A stretch of DNA of 20,350 nt from Methylophilaceae bacterium UBA7525. Lineage in GTDB: Bacteria; Pseudomonadota; Gammaproteobacteria; Burkholderiales; Methylophilaceae. A program made the position numbers and the translations under genes. Below the pieces are notes generated by a model. It was not told the DNA's origin, ran no database searches, and worked only from the letters and a program-made list of their open reading frames with translations. The DNA lies in the NCBI GenBank assembly GCA_002479405.1, contig DLMX01000001.1, forward strand, positions 16,848-37,197, written 5' to 3'. Below are positions 7,718 through 14,841 of the stretch, in pieces. Each line of letters opens with the position of its first letter. Within the stretch, counting starts at the first letter, position 1.

Positions 7718-9310
7718 TTACTTGATGACGGGTTGCACGGTAAAACTGTGATACGGCGGTGGCGACGGCAGCGTCCACTCCAGTCCATCCGAACCTTCCC
7801 ATACCTTGTCCGTTGCTTTCTTGCCGCCTCGCGCACAACTGACAATGTTGTAGATGAACAACAGCTGAGACAGACCCAGCACCAACGCCGCCACCGTCGA
7901 AACCGCATTGAAATCGGCGAACTGCAGCGCGTAATCCGGGATGCGGCGCGGCATGCCGGCCAGACCCAGGAAGAACTGCGGGATAAAGGTCAGGTTGAAC
8001 GAGATCGCGGTCAGCCAGAAATGCAGCTTGCCAAGATTCTCGTTATACATGTGCCCCGTCATCTTCGGCAGCCAGTAGTAAACGCCCGCCATGATGCCCA
8101 TGATGCCGCCGGCAAACAGGGTGTAATGGAAGTGCGCAACGACGAAGTAGGTATGGTGATATTGCGCATCCGCCGCCACATCCGCCAGTACCAGACCGGT
8201 CAGGCCGCCGATGCCGAACAGGATGATCCAGCCGACGGCGAACAACATGGGCGTCTCAAACGTCATGGAACCGCGCCACATGGTAGCGATCCAGCAGAAG
8301 AACAGTACGGCCAGCGGCACGGAAATCGCCATGGTGCTGAACATGAAATAGATCAGCGCCGGCACCGGCATACCCACCGTGAAGAAATGGTGCGCCCAGA
8401 CAACGACGGAAAGCACGCCGATACCCCAGAACGAATAGACCTGAGCCTTGTAGCCATACATCGGTTTGCGGGCGAATGTCTGCAGTATCTGCGGCATGAA
8501 ACCCCAGACCGGCAACAGCAAAATATAGACCTCTGGATGCCCGAAGAACCAGAACAGATGCTGGAACAGAATGGGGTCACCGCCGCCGGCCGCATTGAAG
8601 AAGTGCGTACCGAAATGTCGGTCGGTCAGCAGCATGGTCACCGCACCGGCCAGCACCGGAATCGTGGCAATCAGCAGAAAGGCTGTAATCAACCAGCCCC
8701 AGGCGAACATCGGCATCTTCATCAAGGTCATGCCAGGAGCGCGCATGTTGAAGATGGTGACAATGACGTTGATGGAACCCATGACCGAGGAAATGCCCAG
8801 AATGTGCACGGCAAAGATGGCGAAATCGACACCGATACCGCCCTGCACCGAGAGCGGCGCATAGAACGTCCAGCCGGTCGCAATCGCCCCGTCACCGATG
8901 CCGAACAATGCCAGCGTAAACGGCAACGTCAGCAGAATGGCCGCTGGCGGCAACAGCCAGAAACCCCAGTTGTTAAGCCGCGGCAACGCCATATCGGGCG
9001 CCCCGAGCTGAAGCGGCAGCATCCAGTTGGCAAACCCGGTTGCTGCCGGCATCAAGGCCGCAAAGATCATCACCAGCGCATGCACGCCGATCAACTGATT
9101 GTAGAAATCGGGCTGCATCAACTGCATGCCCGGCTGGAACAGTTCCACTCGTACTGCCAGGATCATCAAACCGCCCACCATGAACATGATGAGCGAGAAG
9201 ATCAGGTACATGGTCCCGATGTCCTTATGATTGGTCGTCGTCAGCCAACGCATGATGCCGGTCGGGTGGTCATGGTGCTCGTCATGGCCCGCAGTGCTTG
9301 CATAACTCAT
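7718..9310 (-). CDS. coxA: Cytochrome c oxidase subunit I (A-type, atypical K channel)
   Basis: This is the catalytic subunit, reducing O2 at the heme a3-CuB site; 530 residues, twelve helices expected. Heme a ligands are H77 and H395, heme a3 H393, CuB H258, H307 and H308, and the cross-linked tyrosine is Y262 in GHPEVY. The D-channel entry (D106 in APDMALPR, followed by NN) and its upper glutamate E260 are present. Propionate arginines occur in MPRRIPDY. Two normally conserved sites differ: the K-channel Thr and Lys are Leu333 and Leu336, and the Mg2+-site Asp is His386. Spacings to the ligands equal those in bovine and bacterial enzymes, so the alignment is firm. A strong AAGGAGAG precedes the ATG. 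It is 35 bp after coxB. Confidence 0.97.
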   Translation of the reverse strand: MSYASTAGHDEHHDHPTGIMRWLTTTNHKDIGTMYLIFSLIMFMVGGLMILAVRVELFQPGMQLMQPDFYNQLIGVHALVMIFAALMPAATGFANWMLPLQLGAPDMALPRLNNWGFWLLPPAAILLTLPFTLALFGIGDGAIATGWTFYAPLSVQGGIGVDFAIFAVHILGISSVMGSINVIVTIFNMRAPGMTLMKMPMFAWGWLITAFLLIATIPVLAGAVTMLLTDRHFGTHFFNAAGGGDPILFQHLFWFFGHPEVYILLLPVWGFMPQILQTFARKPMYGYKAQVYSFWGIGVLSVVVWAHHFFTVGMPVPALIYFMFSTMAISVPLAVLFFCWIATMWRGSMTFETPMLFAVGWIILFGIGGLTGLVLADVAADAQYHHTYFVVAHFHYTLFAGGIMGIMAGVYYWLPKMTGHMYNENLGKLHFWLTAISFNLTFIPQFFLGLAGMPRRIPDYALQFADFNAVSTVAALVLGLSQLLFIYNIVSCARGGKKATDKVWEGSDGLEWTLPSPPPYHSFTVQPVIK

Positions 9311-9345
9311 TACTCTCTCCTTAACCCCAAAACTTTATTCGGTTT

Positions 9346-10518
9346 TTAACGTAATGCCTTGACCTGTGCCGGCTGCAAGACATCGCCGACAGCGTTACCC
9401 AACGCATTGCGTTCGTAGGTCACTACAGCGGCAATGTCGATGTCGTTCAGCGTGCCTTTCCAGCCGGGCATGATGTTCTTGCCGTTCCAGACACGGTCAA
9501 GATGACTGTCAACCAGCAGCTTGCCATCAGCATCGAAGTTGGGACCTGCCACGATCGCACTGCCGGTCAAGGGCGGAAAGGCCGGCGGCATCCCCTGACC
9601 ATTTGCCTGGTGACAAACGGCGCAGTTTTTCTCATATACCCCCTTGCCATGTGCAACCAGTTCTTCCTTGGTCCACTCCTTGTCGGCGCCTGCTGTCGCA
9701 GCCTCCATCTCGCCTTTCTTGGCAACGACCCAAGCCTTGAATTCATCCTCCGGCACGGCATCAACCACGATAGGCATGAAACCATGACCCTTGCCGCAGA
9801 GTTCCTTGCACTGGCCACGATAAGTTCCGGGCTTCTCGACCTGGATCCAGGTCTCGCGCAGGAACCCGGGGATCGCATCACGGGCGGAACCGAAGGCCGG
9901 CACCCACCATGTGTGGATGACGTCATTCGCCGTAATCAGGATACGTACCTTCTTGTCGACCGGCACGACGAAATGATTGTCCACCTCCAGCAAATAGTTC
10001 TCGCCTTTTTCCTCCTTGTTGTAGATCTGCTCCTGCGGCGTCGTCAGGTTGCTGACGAACTTGATGCCCTCGGCCTCGCCGTCCATGTATTCGTACTGCC
10101 AGCGCCATTGCGAACCAGTGATCTTCACCACCATCTCCGCGCCCTGTTTGGTGTCTTCCATCAACTGGATACTGTGCACCGCGGGGATACCCATGAGGAT
10201 GAAGTCGATATAGAGTAGGATTGCGAATGGCACCAGCGTCCAAGCGATCTGCGACCTGGTGGTCGGCCCGGTGAAAGTGGCTGCCTGATAGCCGCGACTC
10301 TTGCGGTGCTTGAAGATGGAATAGATCATGATGGCCAGCACCACGATGAACATCACAAAAATCACCAGCATGAACTGATTGTGAATCTGAAAAATATCCC
10401 TTGCGACAGGTGTGACCGGCTCCGGCAAATTCCACTTGGCCTCCTGCGCAATTGCTGCGAATGAATTGAGCCCCAGGATGAGCAACAAGCCCGTTTTTCT
10501 TATCAACTGCATCACCAT
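9346..10518 (-). CDS. coxB: Cytochrome c oxidase subunit II with fused cytochrome c domain
   Basis: Subunit II takes electrons from cytochrome c through CuA. This 390-residue form is of caa3 type. It has a signal-like N terminus, two membrane helices (about residues 46-68 and 93-113), then the CuA domain with H202, C237, E239, C241, H245 and M248. The C-terminal cytochrome c domain (about 285-385) binds heme at CAVCH (C299, C302, H303), with M350 in NIMPGW as likely distal ligand. I chose the ATG at 10518, five bases after GGGAG; a TTG at 10530 extends the frame by four codons across that ribosome site and is unlikely. It starts 20 bp after the DUF2244 gene. The fused heme domain suggests direct electron entry from a small donor. 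Confidence 0.95.
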   Translation of the reverse strand: MVMQLIRKTGLLLILGLNSFAAIAQEAKWNLPEPVTPVARDIFQIHNQFMLVIFVMFIVVLAIMIYSIFKHRKSRGYQAATFTGPTTRSQIAWTLVPFAILLYIDFILMGIPAVHSIQLMEDTKQGAEMVVKITGSQWRWQYEYMDGEAEGIKFVSNLTTPQEQIYNKEEKGENYLLEVDNHFVVPVDKKVRILITANDVIHTWWVPAFGSARDAIPGFLRETWIQVEKPGTYRGQCKELCGKGHGFMPIVVDAVPEDEFKAWVVAKKGEMEAATAGADKEWTKEELVAHGKGVYEKNCAVCHQANGQGMPPAFPPLTGSAIVAGPNFDADGKLLVDSHLDRVWNGKNIMPGWKGTLNDIDIAAVVTYERNALGNAVGDVLQPAQVKALR

Positions 10519-10538
10519 ACCCACTCCCAAATCAGGTT

Positions 10539-11003
10539 TTAAGTAATAACACCGACACGTTTTTTTAGTTGTTCAGCCAACAGCAGCCGTTGGTCGTCAT
10601 TCATCAAATGACGACCAAATTCCACTTCCTTACCATGCGACCGAAGAAACAGCGAATGGTCGCCACAGGGCAGTTCCCTGACGAGAACACCTGCCCAGTA
10701 ACGGTTAAAAACTGTCCGGCTATCGTATTTATAGTCGTGTTTTTCTATTGTGAGACTGTCACCTTCGATCGTGATGCTTTCGTAATCCCCTGCATGACAG
10801 TGGATGTAATAAAAAGCATAGGCAATCGCGAGAACTTCCAGACCGGCGAACGGCAGAACCAGCCATGCGCCTGCAAAAGAAAAACCAAGACCGACGAGTA
10901 GAGAGAATGCAGCAGTAATAGCGACGACAACCATCATGCCCCTTGGCGACAAGGCGCAATGCGGTCGTACGATGACTTTGTAATCTGTAACTGGTACTGC
11001 CAC
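10539..11003 (-). CDS. DUF2244 integral membrane protein, first gene of the cox operon
   Basis: A 154-residue protein with two adjacent membrane helices (about residues 23-43 and 46-66) and a soluble C-terminal part of about 85 residues rich in beta strands. This is the DUF2244 architecture, and such genes often sit just before coxB in betaproteobacteria and alphaproteobacteria. Function is unknown; a role in oxidase assembly is inferred from position. The start is GTG at 11003, backed by a strong GGAGGAGGA a few bases upstream; no better in-frame ATG exists nearby. It is followed by coxB after 20 bp and so carries the operon's 5' leader, about 100 bp from the inverted repeat at 11099-11131. 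Confidence 0.85.
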   Translation of the reverse strand: MAVPVTDYKVIVRPHCALSPRGMMVVVAITAAFSLLVGLGFSFAGAWLVLPFAGLEVLAIAYAFYYIHCHAGDYESITIEGDSLTIEKHDYKYDSRTVFNRYWAGVLVRELPCGDHSLFLRSHGKEVEFGRHLMNDDQRLLLAEQLKKRVGVIT

Positions 11004-11098
11004 TGCCGTCCTCCTCCACTGTAACCACCTCTTGAAGGGCGGTTTTTATAAGGAACTGCAACAACAAATAAACCGAATACAACGAATTACAAACTGAA

Positions 11099-11131
11099 TA
11101 ACAAAGTGCGACATTTCGTCACACTTTGTTA
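11099..11131. promoter_or_regulatory. Inverted repeat resembling a RegA/RegR-type redox-regulator site
   Basis: TAACAAAGTG (11099-11108) and CACTTTGTTA (11122-11131) are perfect arms around a 13-nt centre. The centre itself contains GAC-ATTTC-GTC. The core GCGACATTTCGTCAC (11108-11122) agrees at 14 of 15 positions with the RegR-box consensus as I recall it, GNGRCRTTNNGNCGC. Response regulators of this group (RegA, PrrA, RoxR) control terminal oxidases in several proteobacteria. It lies about 50-65 bp upstream of a possible -10 of the cox operon. The repeat is certain; the identity of the binding protein is inference. Confidence 0.55.
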
Positions 11132-11332
11132 CGTTTTGGAAATTAACACAATCGTCGGGCTTGCACAAGCAAGTTGCTTGCACTGCCAAACCATCCGGAA
11201 CCAAACGAAAATCATCATTAAACGCGTGGGGCCGAAGAAACAAAAGTAATTGCGGATCGGGACTGAATACGATTTCGCTCAGGGTTTCTGTTCCCCGAAC
11301 CATTGCCGCCAGAAAGACCTGAGGCACGGCTC

Positions 11333-11361
11333 AAAAAAGAAGATGTCAGGCGCACCCTGAC
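11333..11361 (-). terminator. Probable terminator downstream of tRNA-Leu
   Basis: GTCAGG (11345-11350) and CCTGAC (11356-11361) form a 6-bp stem with a 5-nt loop. On the minus strand the stem is followed, after six bases, by a run of six T residues (11333-11338). It would stop transcription that passed the weaker hairpin closer to the tRNA. Confidence 0.55.
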
Positions 11362-11375
11362 TACTGAAAGATGCT

Positions 11376-11402
11376 AAAAGATAAAGCCGGCTATTGCTTT
11401 AT
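11376..11402 (-). terminator. Weak hairpin terminator directly after tRNA-Leu
   Basis: ATAAAGC (11381-11387) and GCTTTAT (11396-11402) pair around an 8-nt loop. On the minus strand the stem starts six bases after the tRNA CCA and is followed by CTTTT. The stem is AT-rich and so weak; a second hairpin downstream may back it up. Confidence 0.45.
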
Positions 11403-11407
11403 AATGC

Positions 11408-11492
11408 TGGTGCCGGGAGGGGGACTCGAACCCCCACACCTCGCGGCGGCGGATTTTGAGTCCGCTGCGTCTACCAATTCCGCCATCCCGGC
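11408..11492 (-). tRNA. leuX: tRNA-Leu, anticodon CAA
   Basis: An 85-nt class II tRNA with encoded CCA. Acceptor GCCGGGA pairs with TCCCGGC, the anticodon stem GCGGA/TCCGC encloses the loop CTCAAAA, and a long variable arm follows, as expected for leucine. The anticodon CAA reads UUG. The T arm has GGTTCGAGTCC. It is divergent from queA with only 33 bp between the tRNA 5' end and the queA start codon. The symbol follows E. coli naming for the CAA species. Confidence 0.96.
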
Positions 11493-11504
11493 ATGGGAGG
11501 CAGC

Positions 11505-11510
11505 ATTATA
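11505..11510 (-). promoter_or_regulatory. -10 box of the tRNA-Leu promoter
   Basis: A perfect TATAAT on the minus strand, 12 nt before the tRNA 5' end, the same distance as in the tRNA-Pro gene of this window. No good -35 is visible at 16-18 bp (nearest GTGCGC), and that region already lies inside the queA coding sequence. The box is only 15 bp upstream of the queA ATG. Confidence 0.55.
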
Positions 11511-11525
11511 CAAGCAGTCAGGACT

Positions 11526-12551
11526 ATGCGCACTACCGATTTCGATTTTTATCTCCCGGAAGAACTCATCGCCCAGTTCCCCGCCGCCGAACGCAGCGCC
11601 AGCAGGCTACTCAGGCTGGATGGAAAAACCGGCCGGCTCAACGATGACTGGTTTCGCAATCTGCCGGAGTTTCTCGGGCCTGACGATCTGTTGATCCTCA
11701 ACGACACCCGCGTCATCAAGGCCAGACTTACCGGCGAAAAAGCCAGCGGAGGCAAGATCGAGGTCATGATCGAACGTGTCATCGACAACCAGCATCTGCT
11801 GGCACAGATTCGCGCCTCGCGTTCACCCAAGCCCGGCAGTCTGCTGAAAATCGCCGATGCCTTCGATGCAAAAGTCATCGAGCGGCAGGACGACCTCTTT
11901 CTGCTGGAGATATTGGATTCGACACCTGCCATAGAACTGATCGACCGGCATGGCAGCCTGCCGCTACCGCCCTACATCAGCCACGAGGCTGACAAACATG
12001 ACGAAGAACGCTACCAGACCGTGTTCGCACGCGAACTGGGCGCAGTAGCAGCACCGACCGCCGGCCTGCACTTCGATGACGCCATGATGGAAAGGCTGAA
12101 AACGTCCGGCATTGCCATCGCCTACGTCACCTTGCATGTCGGTGCCGGCACCTTCCAGCCGGTGCGGGTAGACAATATCCACGAACACAAGATGCACAGC
12201 GAGCTCTACTCAGTGCCGCAGGCGACGGTAGACGCCATCCACCTTACCCAGTCCAGAGGCGGCAAGGTCACTGCCGTCGGCACAACCGTGTTGCGTGCGC
12301 TGGAAAGCGCAGCGCGCAATGGCGAATTGCAGTGCGGCTCGGGCGAAACCGATATCTTCATCACACCCGGTTACCGCTTCCAGGTGGTGGAACGATTGCT
12401 GACCAATTTCCATTTACCGAAGAGCACGCTGCTGATGCTGGTCTCAGCCTTTGCCGGCACCGGCCATATCATGCAGGCTTATCAGCATGCCATCGAAGCC
12501 AGATACCGCTTTTTCAGTTATGGTGATGCCATGCTGATCGAACGCGCGTGA
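11526..12551 (+). CDS. queA: S-adenosylmethionine:tRNA ribosyltransferase-isomerase
   Basis: QueA transfers the ribosyl part of S-adenosylmethionine to preQ1 in tRNA, making epoxyqueuosine at the wobble position of GUN anticodons. The 341-residue length is normal. The start MRTTDFDFYLPEELIAQFP matches E. coli QueA closely, so the ATG at 11526 is right; the frame stays open further back but into the tRNA-Leu gene. Conserved internal segments include LILNDTRVIKARL, PTAGLHFDD, and LHVGAGTFQPV. Only AGGA two bases before the ATG resembles a ribosome site. A promoter of normal spacing would lie inside the tRNA gene. No tgt, yajC or secD follows in this window; an unrelated secreted-protein gene does. 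Confidence 0.96.
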   Translation: MRTTDFDFYLPEELIAQFPAAERSASRLLRLDGKTGRLNDDWFRNLPEFLGPDDLLILNDTRVIKARLTGEKASGGKIEVMIERVIDNQHLLAQIRASRSPKPGSLLKIADAFDAKVIERQDDLFLLEILDSTPAIELIDRHGSLPLPPYISHEADKHDEERYQTVFARELGAVAAPTAGLHFDDAMMERLKTSGIAIAYVTLHVGAGTFQPVRVDNIHEHKMHSELYSVPQATVDAIHLTQSRGGKVTAVGTTVLRALESAARNGELQCGSGETDIFITPGYRFQVVERLLTNFHLPKSTLLMLVSAFAGTGHIMQAYQHAIEARYRFFSYGDAMLIERA

Positions 12552-12628
12552 TGCCGGCATGAACTCTTTGCCCGCTGATACACTCCACACCCATACCAAT
12601 ACTGCATTCACATACCAAGGTTAACGCC

Positions 12629-13510
12629 ATGTCACTTTTAAAAAGCGCTATCGTCATTGCTGCCACTTCCGGCTTCACATTGCTTTCACCACTGACACAA
12701 GCTGAAGTGCTTGCCGAAGCCATCCCCGAGGTCAAGATCCCGCTGGCAAAAAAACCGACCTCACGGCCGATGACAGTGGCCTATGTGCCCTATCTCAAAC
12801 AGTATTTCATTGCCGATGGCGGCCTGGCCGCCCCGCCGGGCGACCCTATGGGCAGCATGTCGCGATCCGAAGTACATATCTATGATGACAACGGAAAATA
12901 TCTCACCTCGGCCACACCCGGACTGGATAACCGTTCCATTTACTACAACACCAACACCCACCAGCTGGAATCAATCACCTACAACATCTCCAGCGAAGCG
13001 GGCTTCGGCCCCAACACCGGTATTTTCAACCTGCTGCTGAACGAGGACGGCACACTGAAAAACGATGCCAAGGAGATCACAGGCCACAACCCTGCCTTCG
13101 GCAGCCCCGCCACCATCCCCAGCTACGATGCCGACCGCAACCTCTATTATGCAAAACAGGATCGCAGCAATCTGGTGCGCGTAGTGGAATCGCCAAAGCG
13201 CGAAGTAGCGAGCGAAATCAAACTTGATCTGGATGCCGCGGGCGCCAGATTCGATGAGATCAGCCACTATTTTGTGGCCTATACCGGCATCAGGGGAGAA
13301 GAACTGGCAGTGCTGGATATCGACCACAAGGCCGTGCTGCTATTCAACCTGGATGGCAAATTCATCGCCAGAAGCACACTGCCATCAACGCTGAAACTGC
13401 GCTCGCAGAATCATATCAACGGCACCGGCTACAGCAACGGCCTGTTCTTTGTTTATGCAGAGAACGAAGGGGAATTTGGCACCTATTACGGATTCAAAAT
13501 CCAGAAATAA
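12629..13510 (+). CDS. Secreted protein of unknown function, beta-propeller-like
   Basis: I do not recognise this 293-residue protein. Residues 1-24 form a Sec signal peptide ending in TQA, so the mature protein is periplasmic or outer-membrane associated. The mature part has recurring strand-like units with phrases such as VHIYDDNGKYL, YNTNTHQLESI, YDADRNLYYAKQD and VLLFNLDGKFIARS. These resemble blades of NHL/SMP30-type propellers, though I cannot define repeats precisely. There are no cysteines and no obvious catalytic motif. The ATG at 12629 has AAGG nine bases upstream. It stands alone, 77 bp after queA, and ends in a strong bidirectional terminator. Confidence 0.8.
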   Translation: MSLLKSAIVIAATSGFTLLSPLTQAEVLAEAIPEVKIPLAKKPTSRPMTVAYVPYLKQYFIADGGLAAPPGDPMGSMSRSEVHIYDDNGKYLTSATPGLDNRSIYYNTNTHQLESITYNISSEAGFGPNTGIFNLLLNEDGTLKNDAKEITGHNPAFGSPATIPSYDADRNLYYAKQDRSNLVRVVESPKREVASEIKLDLDAAGARFDEISHYFVAYTGIRGEELAVLDIDHKAVLLFNLDGKFIARSTLPSTLKLRSQNHINGTGYSNGLFFVYAENEGEFGTYYGFKIQK

Positions 13511-13526
13511 CAAACCGTAGAAATTG

Positions 13527-13554
13527 AAAAAGGCGATGCATGCATCGCCTTTTT
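13527..13554. terminator. Bidirectional rho-independent terminator
   Basis: A perfect 28-bp palindrome: AAAAAGGCGATGCA followed by its complement TGCATCGCCTTTTT. Both directions end in a T run, so it serves the secreted-protein gene on the plus strand and the convergent DUF1097 gene, whose stop is 17 bp away, on the minus strand. Confidence 0.9.
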
Positions 13555-13570
13555 TATTGCCGCAAACGGT

Positions 13571-14059
13571 CTAATTGCCGGCGAGTTTCTTGCCGACCAT
13601 TTCAGAGACCAGACCCAGGATTGCGCCGACCACCATGGAAACCGGGATCATCACATCGGCCATGTCAACGACTCCGCCATCACCTGCCGCACCGGCAACA
13701 TCCACCCCGACCCAGGTCGCGGCGCCCAGGAAAGCGCCAGGAATAAAGGACAGCAAGGAGATTTTGGATTGCACGCAGAAAATGAAGGCCGCCACACCAA
13801 AGACCAGTGACAATGTCAGAACATCGCCCCCCATCATCGCCGTGACATACAGCGCAACTGCAGCCCAGAAATTGCCCGCAAGATTTGAAGCAATTGATTT
13901 TTGCAGACCATCCATCCCGCCACCGGCTGCATAAAATGTGGCCCATGCGACAATACCGGCCCAGACGATGAGCCCCAGATCGGGCATGCTGACAGAGACA
14001 TACACCCAGGCGGCAATGAGCACACCAATACTGATACCTAACGCGACGACTAAATCCAT
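13571..14059 (-). CDS. DUF1097-family membrane protein
   Basis: A 162-residue, very hydrophobic protein with about five to six membrane helices, rich in Gly and Ala and with few charges outside the last residues (MVGKKLAGN). Pattern and length fit the DUF1097 family of inner-membrane proteins with no established function; a solute channel or carrier role is conceivable but unsupported. The ATG at 14059 is preceded by GGGAGGA at good spacing. A TTGACT (14100-14105, minus strand) may be its -35, but the matching -10 is poor. It is probably a single-gene transcript, ending at the bidirectional terminator. Confidence 0.75.
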   Translation of the reverse strand: MDLVVALGISIGVLIAAWVYVSVSMPDLGLIVWAGIVAWATFYAAGGGMDGLQKSIASNLAGNFWAAVALYVTAMMGGDVLTLSLVFGVAAFIFCVQSKISLLSFIPGAFLGAATWVGVDVAGAAGDGGVVDMADVMIPVSMVVGAILGLVSEMVGKKLAGN

Positions 14060-14138
14060 TGTGATTCCTCCCTAAAGAATGGTTATCGAACTGCATTAAA
14101 GTCAACAGTAGCGGGTCGATGCAGGAAGGCTGGTAGAT

Positions 14139-14170
14139 CTTGATGTCTTGCTCAGGCATACCACATCAAG
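14139..14170. repeat. Inverted repeat upstream of the DUF1097 gene
   Basis: CTTGATGT (14139-14146) and ACATCAAG (14163-14170) are perfect 8-nt arms around a 16-nt spacer, about 80-110 bp upstream of the DUF1097 start. It could be an operator or a weak hairpin beyond the lytic transglycosylase gene. No T tract accompanies it. Confidence 0.4.
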
Positions 14171-14238
14171 TCCGCTGAACAGATACTAGTCGGAATATTC
14201 AGGAATGTAAAACATTTGCACCAGAAAAGTGCGTGGAA

Positions 14239-14841
14239 TCAAATGCCGAGTGTGGGAGAAGGCTCGTAATGCCAGTGTTTGCGCCATGCACCAAGCACAA
14301 GGTTGGGATATTGCGGCTTGCCCAGGCTACCGTTATAGCGGCCCAACGCACGATAAAGATCACCTTTTTCGATATCGATGTAGTGCCGCAGGATGGTACA
14401 ACCGTAACGCAGATTGAGTCTGAGGTGGAACAGGTTGTGGTCCGGTGTACCGATGGCGCGCACCCAGAATGGCATGACCTGCATGAAGCCGCGAGCACCA
14501 ACCGAGGAGACGGCATATTTCTTAAAGCCACTTTCAACCTGAATCAGGCCCAACACCATCTGCGGGTCCAGCCCGGCACGTGAAGCCTCGTAATGCACAG
14601 TGCGCAAAAAGTCCTCGCGCATCTGCTGGTCCGGCATGCGCTTCTGCAAACGTTTGGACATCTCGTTGAGCCAGTGCAGGCCTTCCGACTCCGTCGCAAA
14701 GACCAGCCGCGGTGCAGCGCTGTCACTGATCGATTTCTGCATCTGCGCCTTGACGCTGTTGGACAAAGGCTCTTCGCGCTGATTACCCGCCTGGGCAGTC
14801 AGCGATGTCAGCAACAGCAGTATGGTCAGCCAGTATTTCAA
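14239..14841 (-). CDS. Periplasmic lytic transglycosylase, SLT domain
   Basis: The protein cleaves peptidoglycan between MurNAc and GlcNAc, forming 1,6-anhydro ends. It has 200 residues with a signal peptide (about 1-18, ending TAQA) and a Slt/MltC-type goose-lysozyme-like domain from about residue 85. The catalytic glutamate is E103 in QVESGF; GARGFMQVMP (116-125) and GRYNGS (167-172) are the other SLT motifs. The only workable start is TTG at 14841, because the frame is closed a few codons upstream and the next Met would lose the signal peptide. That TTG overlaps the proS stop by four bases, so translation is probably coupled. No ribosome site is visible. Confidence 0.9.
   Translation of the reverse strand: MKYWLTILLLLTSLTAQAGNQREEPLSNSVKAQMQKSISDSAAPRLVFATESEGLHWLNEMSKRLQKRMPDQQMREDFLRTVHYEASRAGLDPQMVLGLIQVESGFKKYAVSSVGARGFMQVMPFWVRAIGTPDHNLFHLRLNLRYGCTILRHYIDIEKGDLYRALGRYNGSLGKPQYPNLVLGAWRKHWHYEPSPTLGI

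Larger units (their letters stand above)
11004..11407. other. Intergenic region upstream of the cox operon
   Basis: This 404-bp stretch has no credible gene. Starting from the cox side it holds a possible minus-strand -10 (TATAAA, 11045-11050) with no good -35, the 33-bp inverted repeat described separately, and a short perfect inverted repeat CAAGCAA-G-TTGCTTG at 11166-11180 between two TTGCAC copies. After about 150 bases in which I see nothing come two hairpins that probably end the tRNA-Leu transcript. A 93-codon minus-strand frame at 11046-11327 looks non-coding. The AT-rich half nearest the cox operon is the likely regulatory part. Confidence 0.7.

Noticed and set aside
7541..9349. 602-codon open frame on the plus strand opposite coxA
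   Set aside because: It is antisense to coxA, rich in His, Gln and Arg as expected from the reverse complement of a hydrophobic coding sequence, and has no family resemblance.
11046..11327. 93-codon minus-strand frame upstream of the DUF2244 gene
   Set aside because: No ribosome site, odd Cys/Phe-rich end, and it runs through the regulatory inverted repeat.
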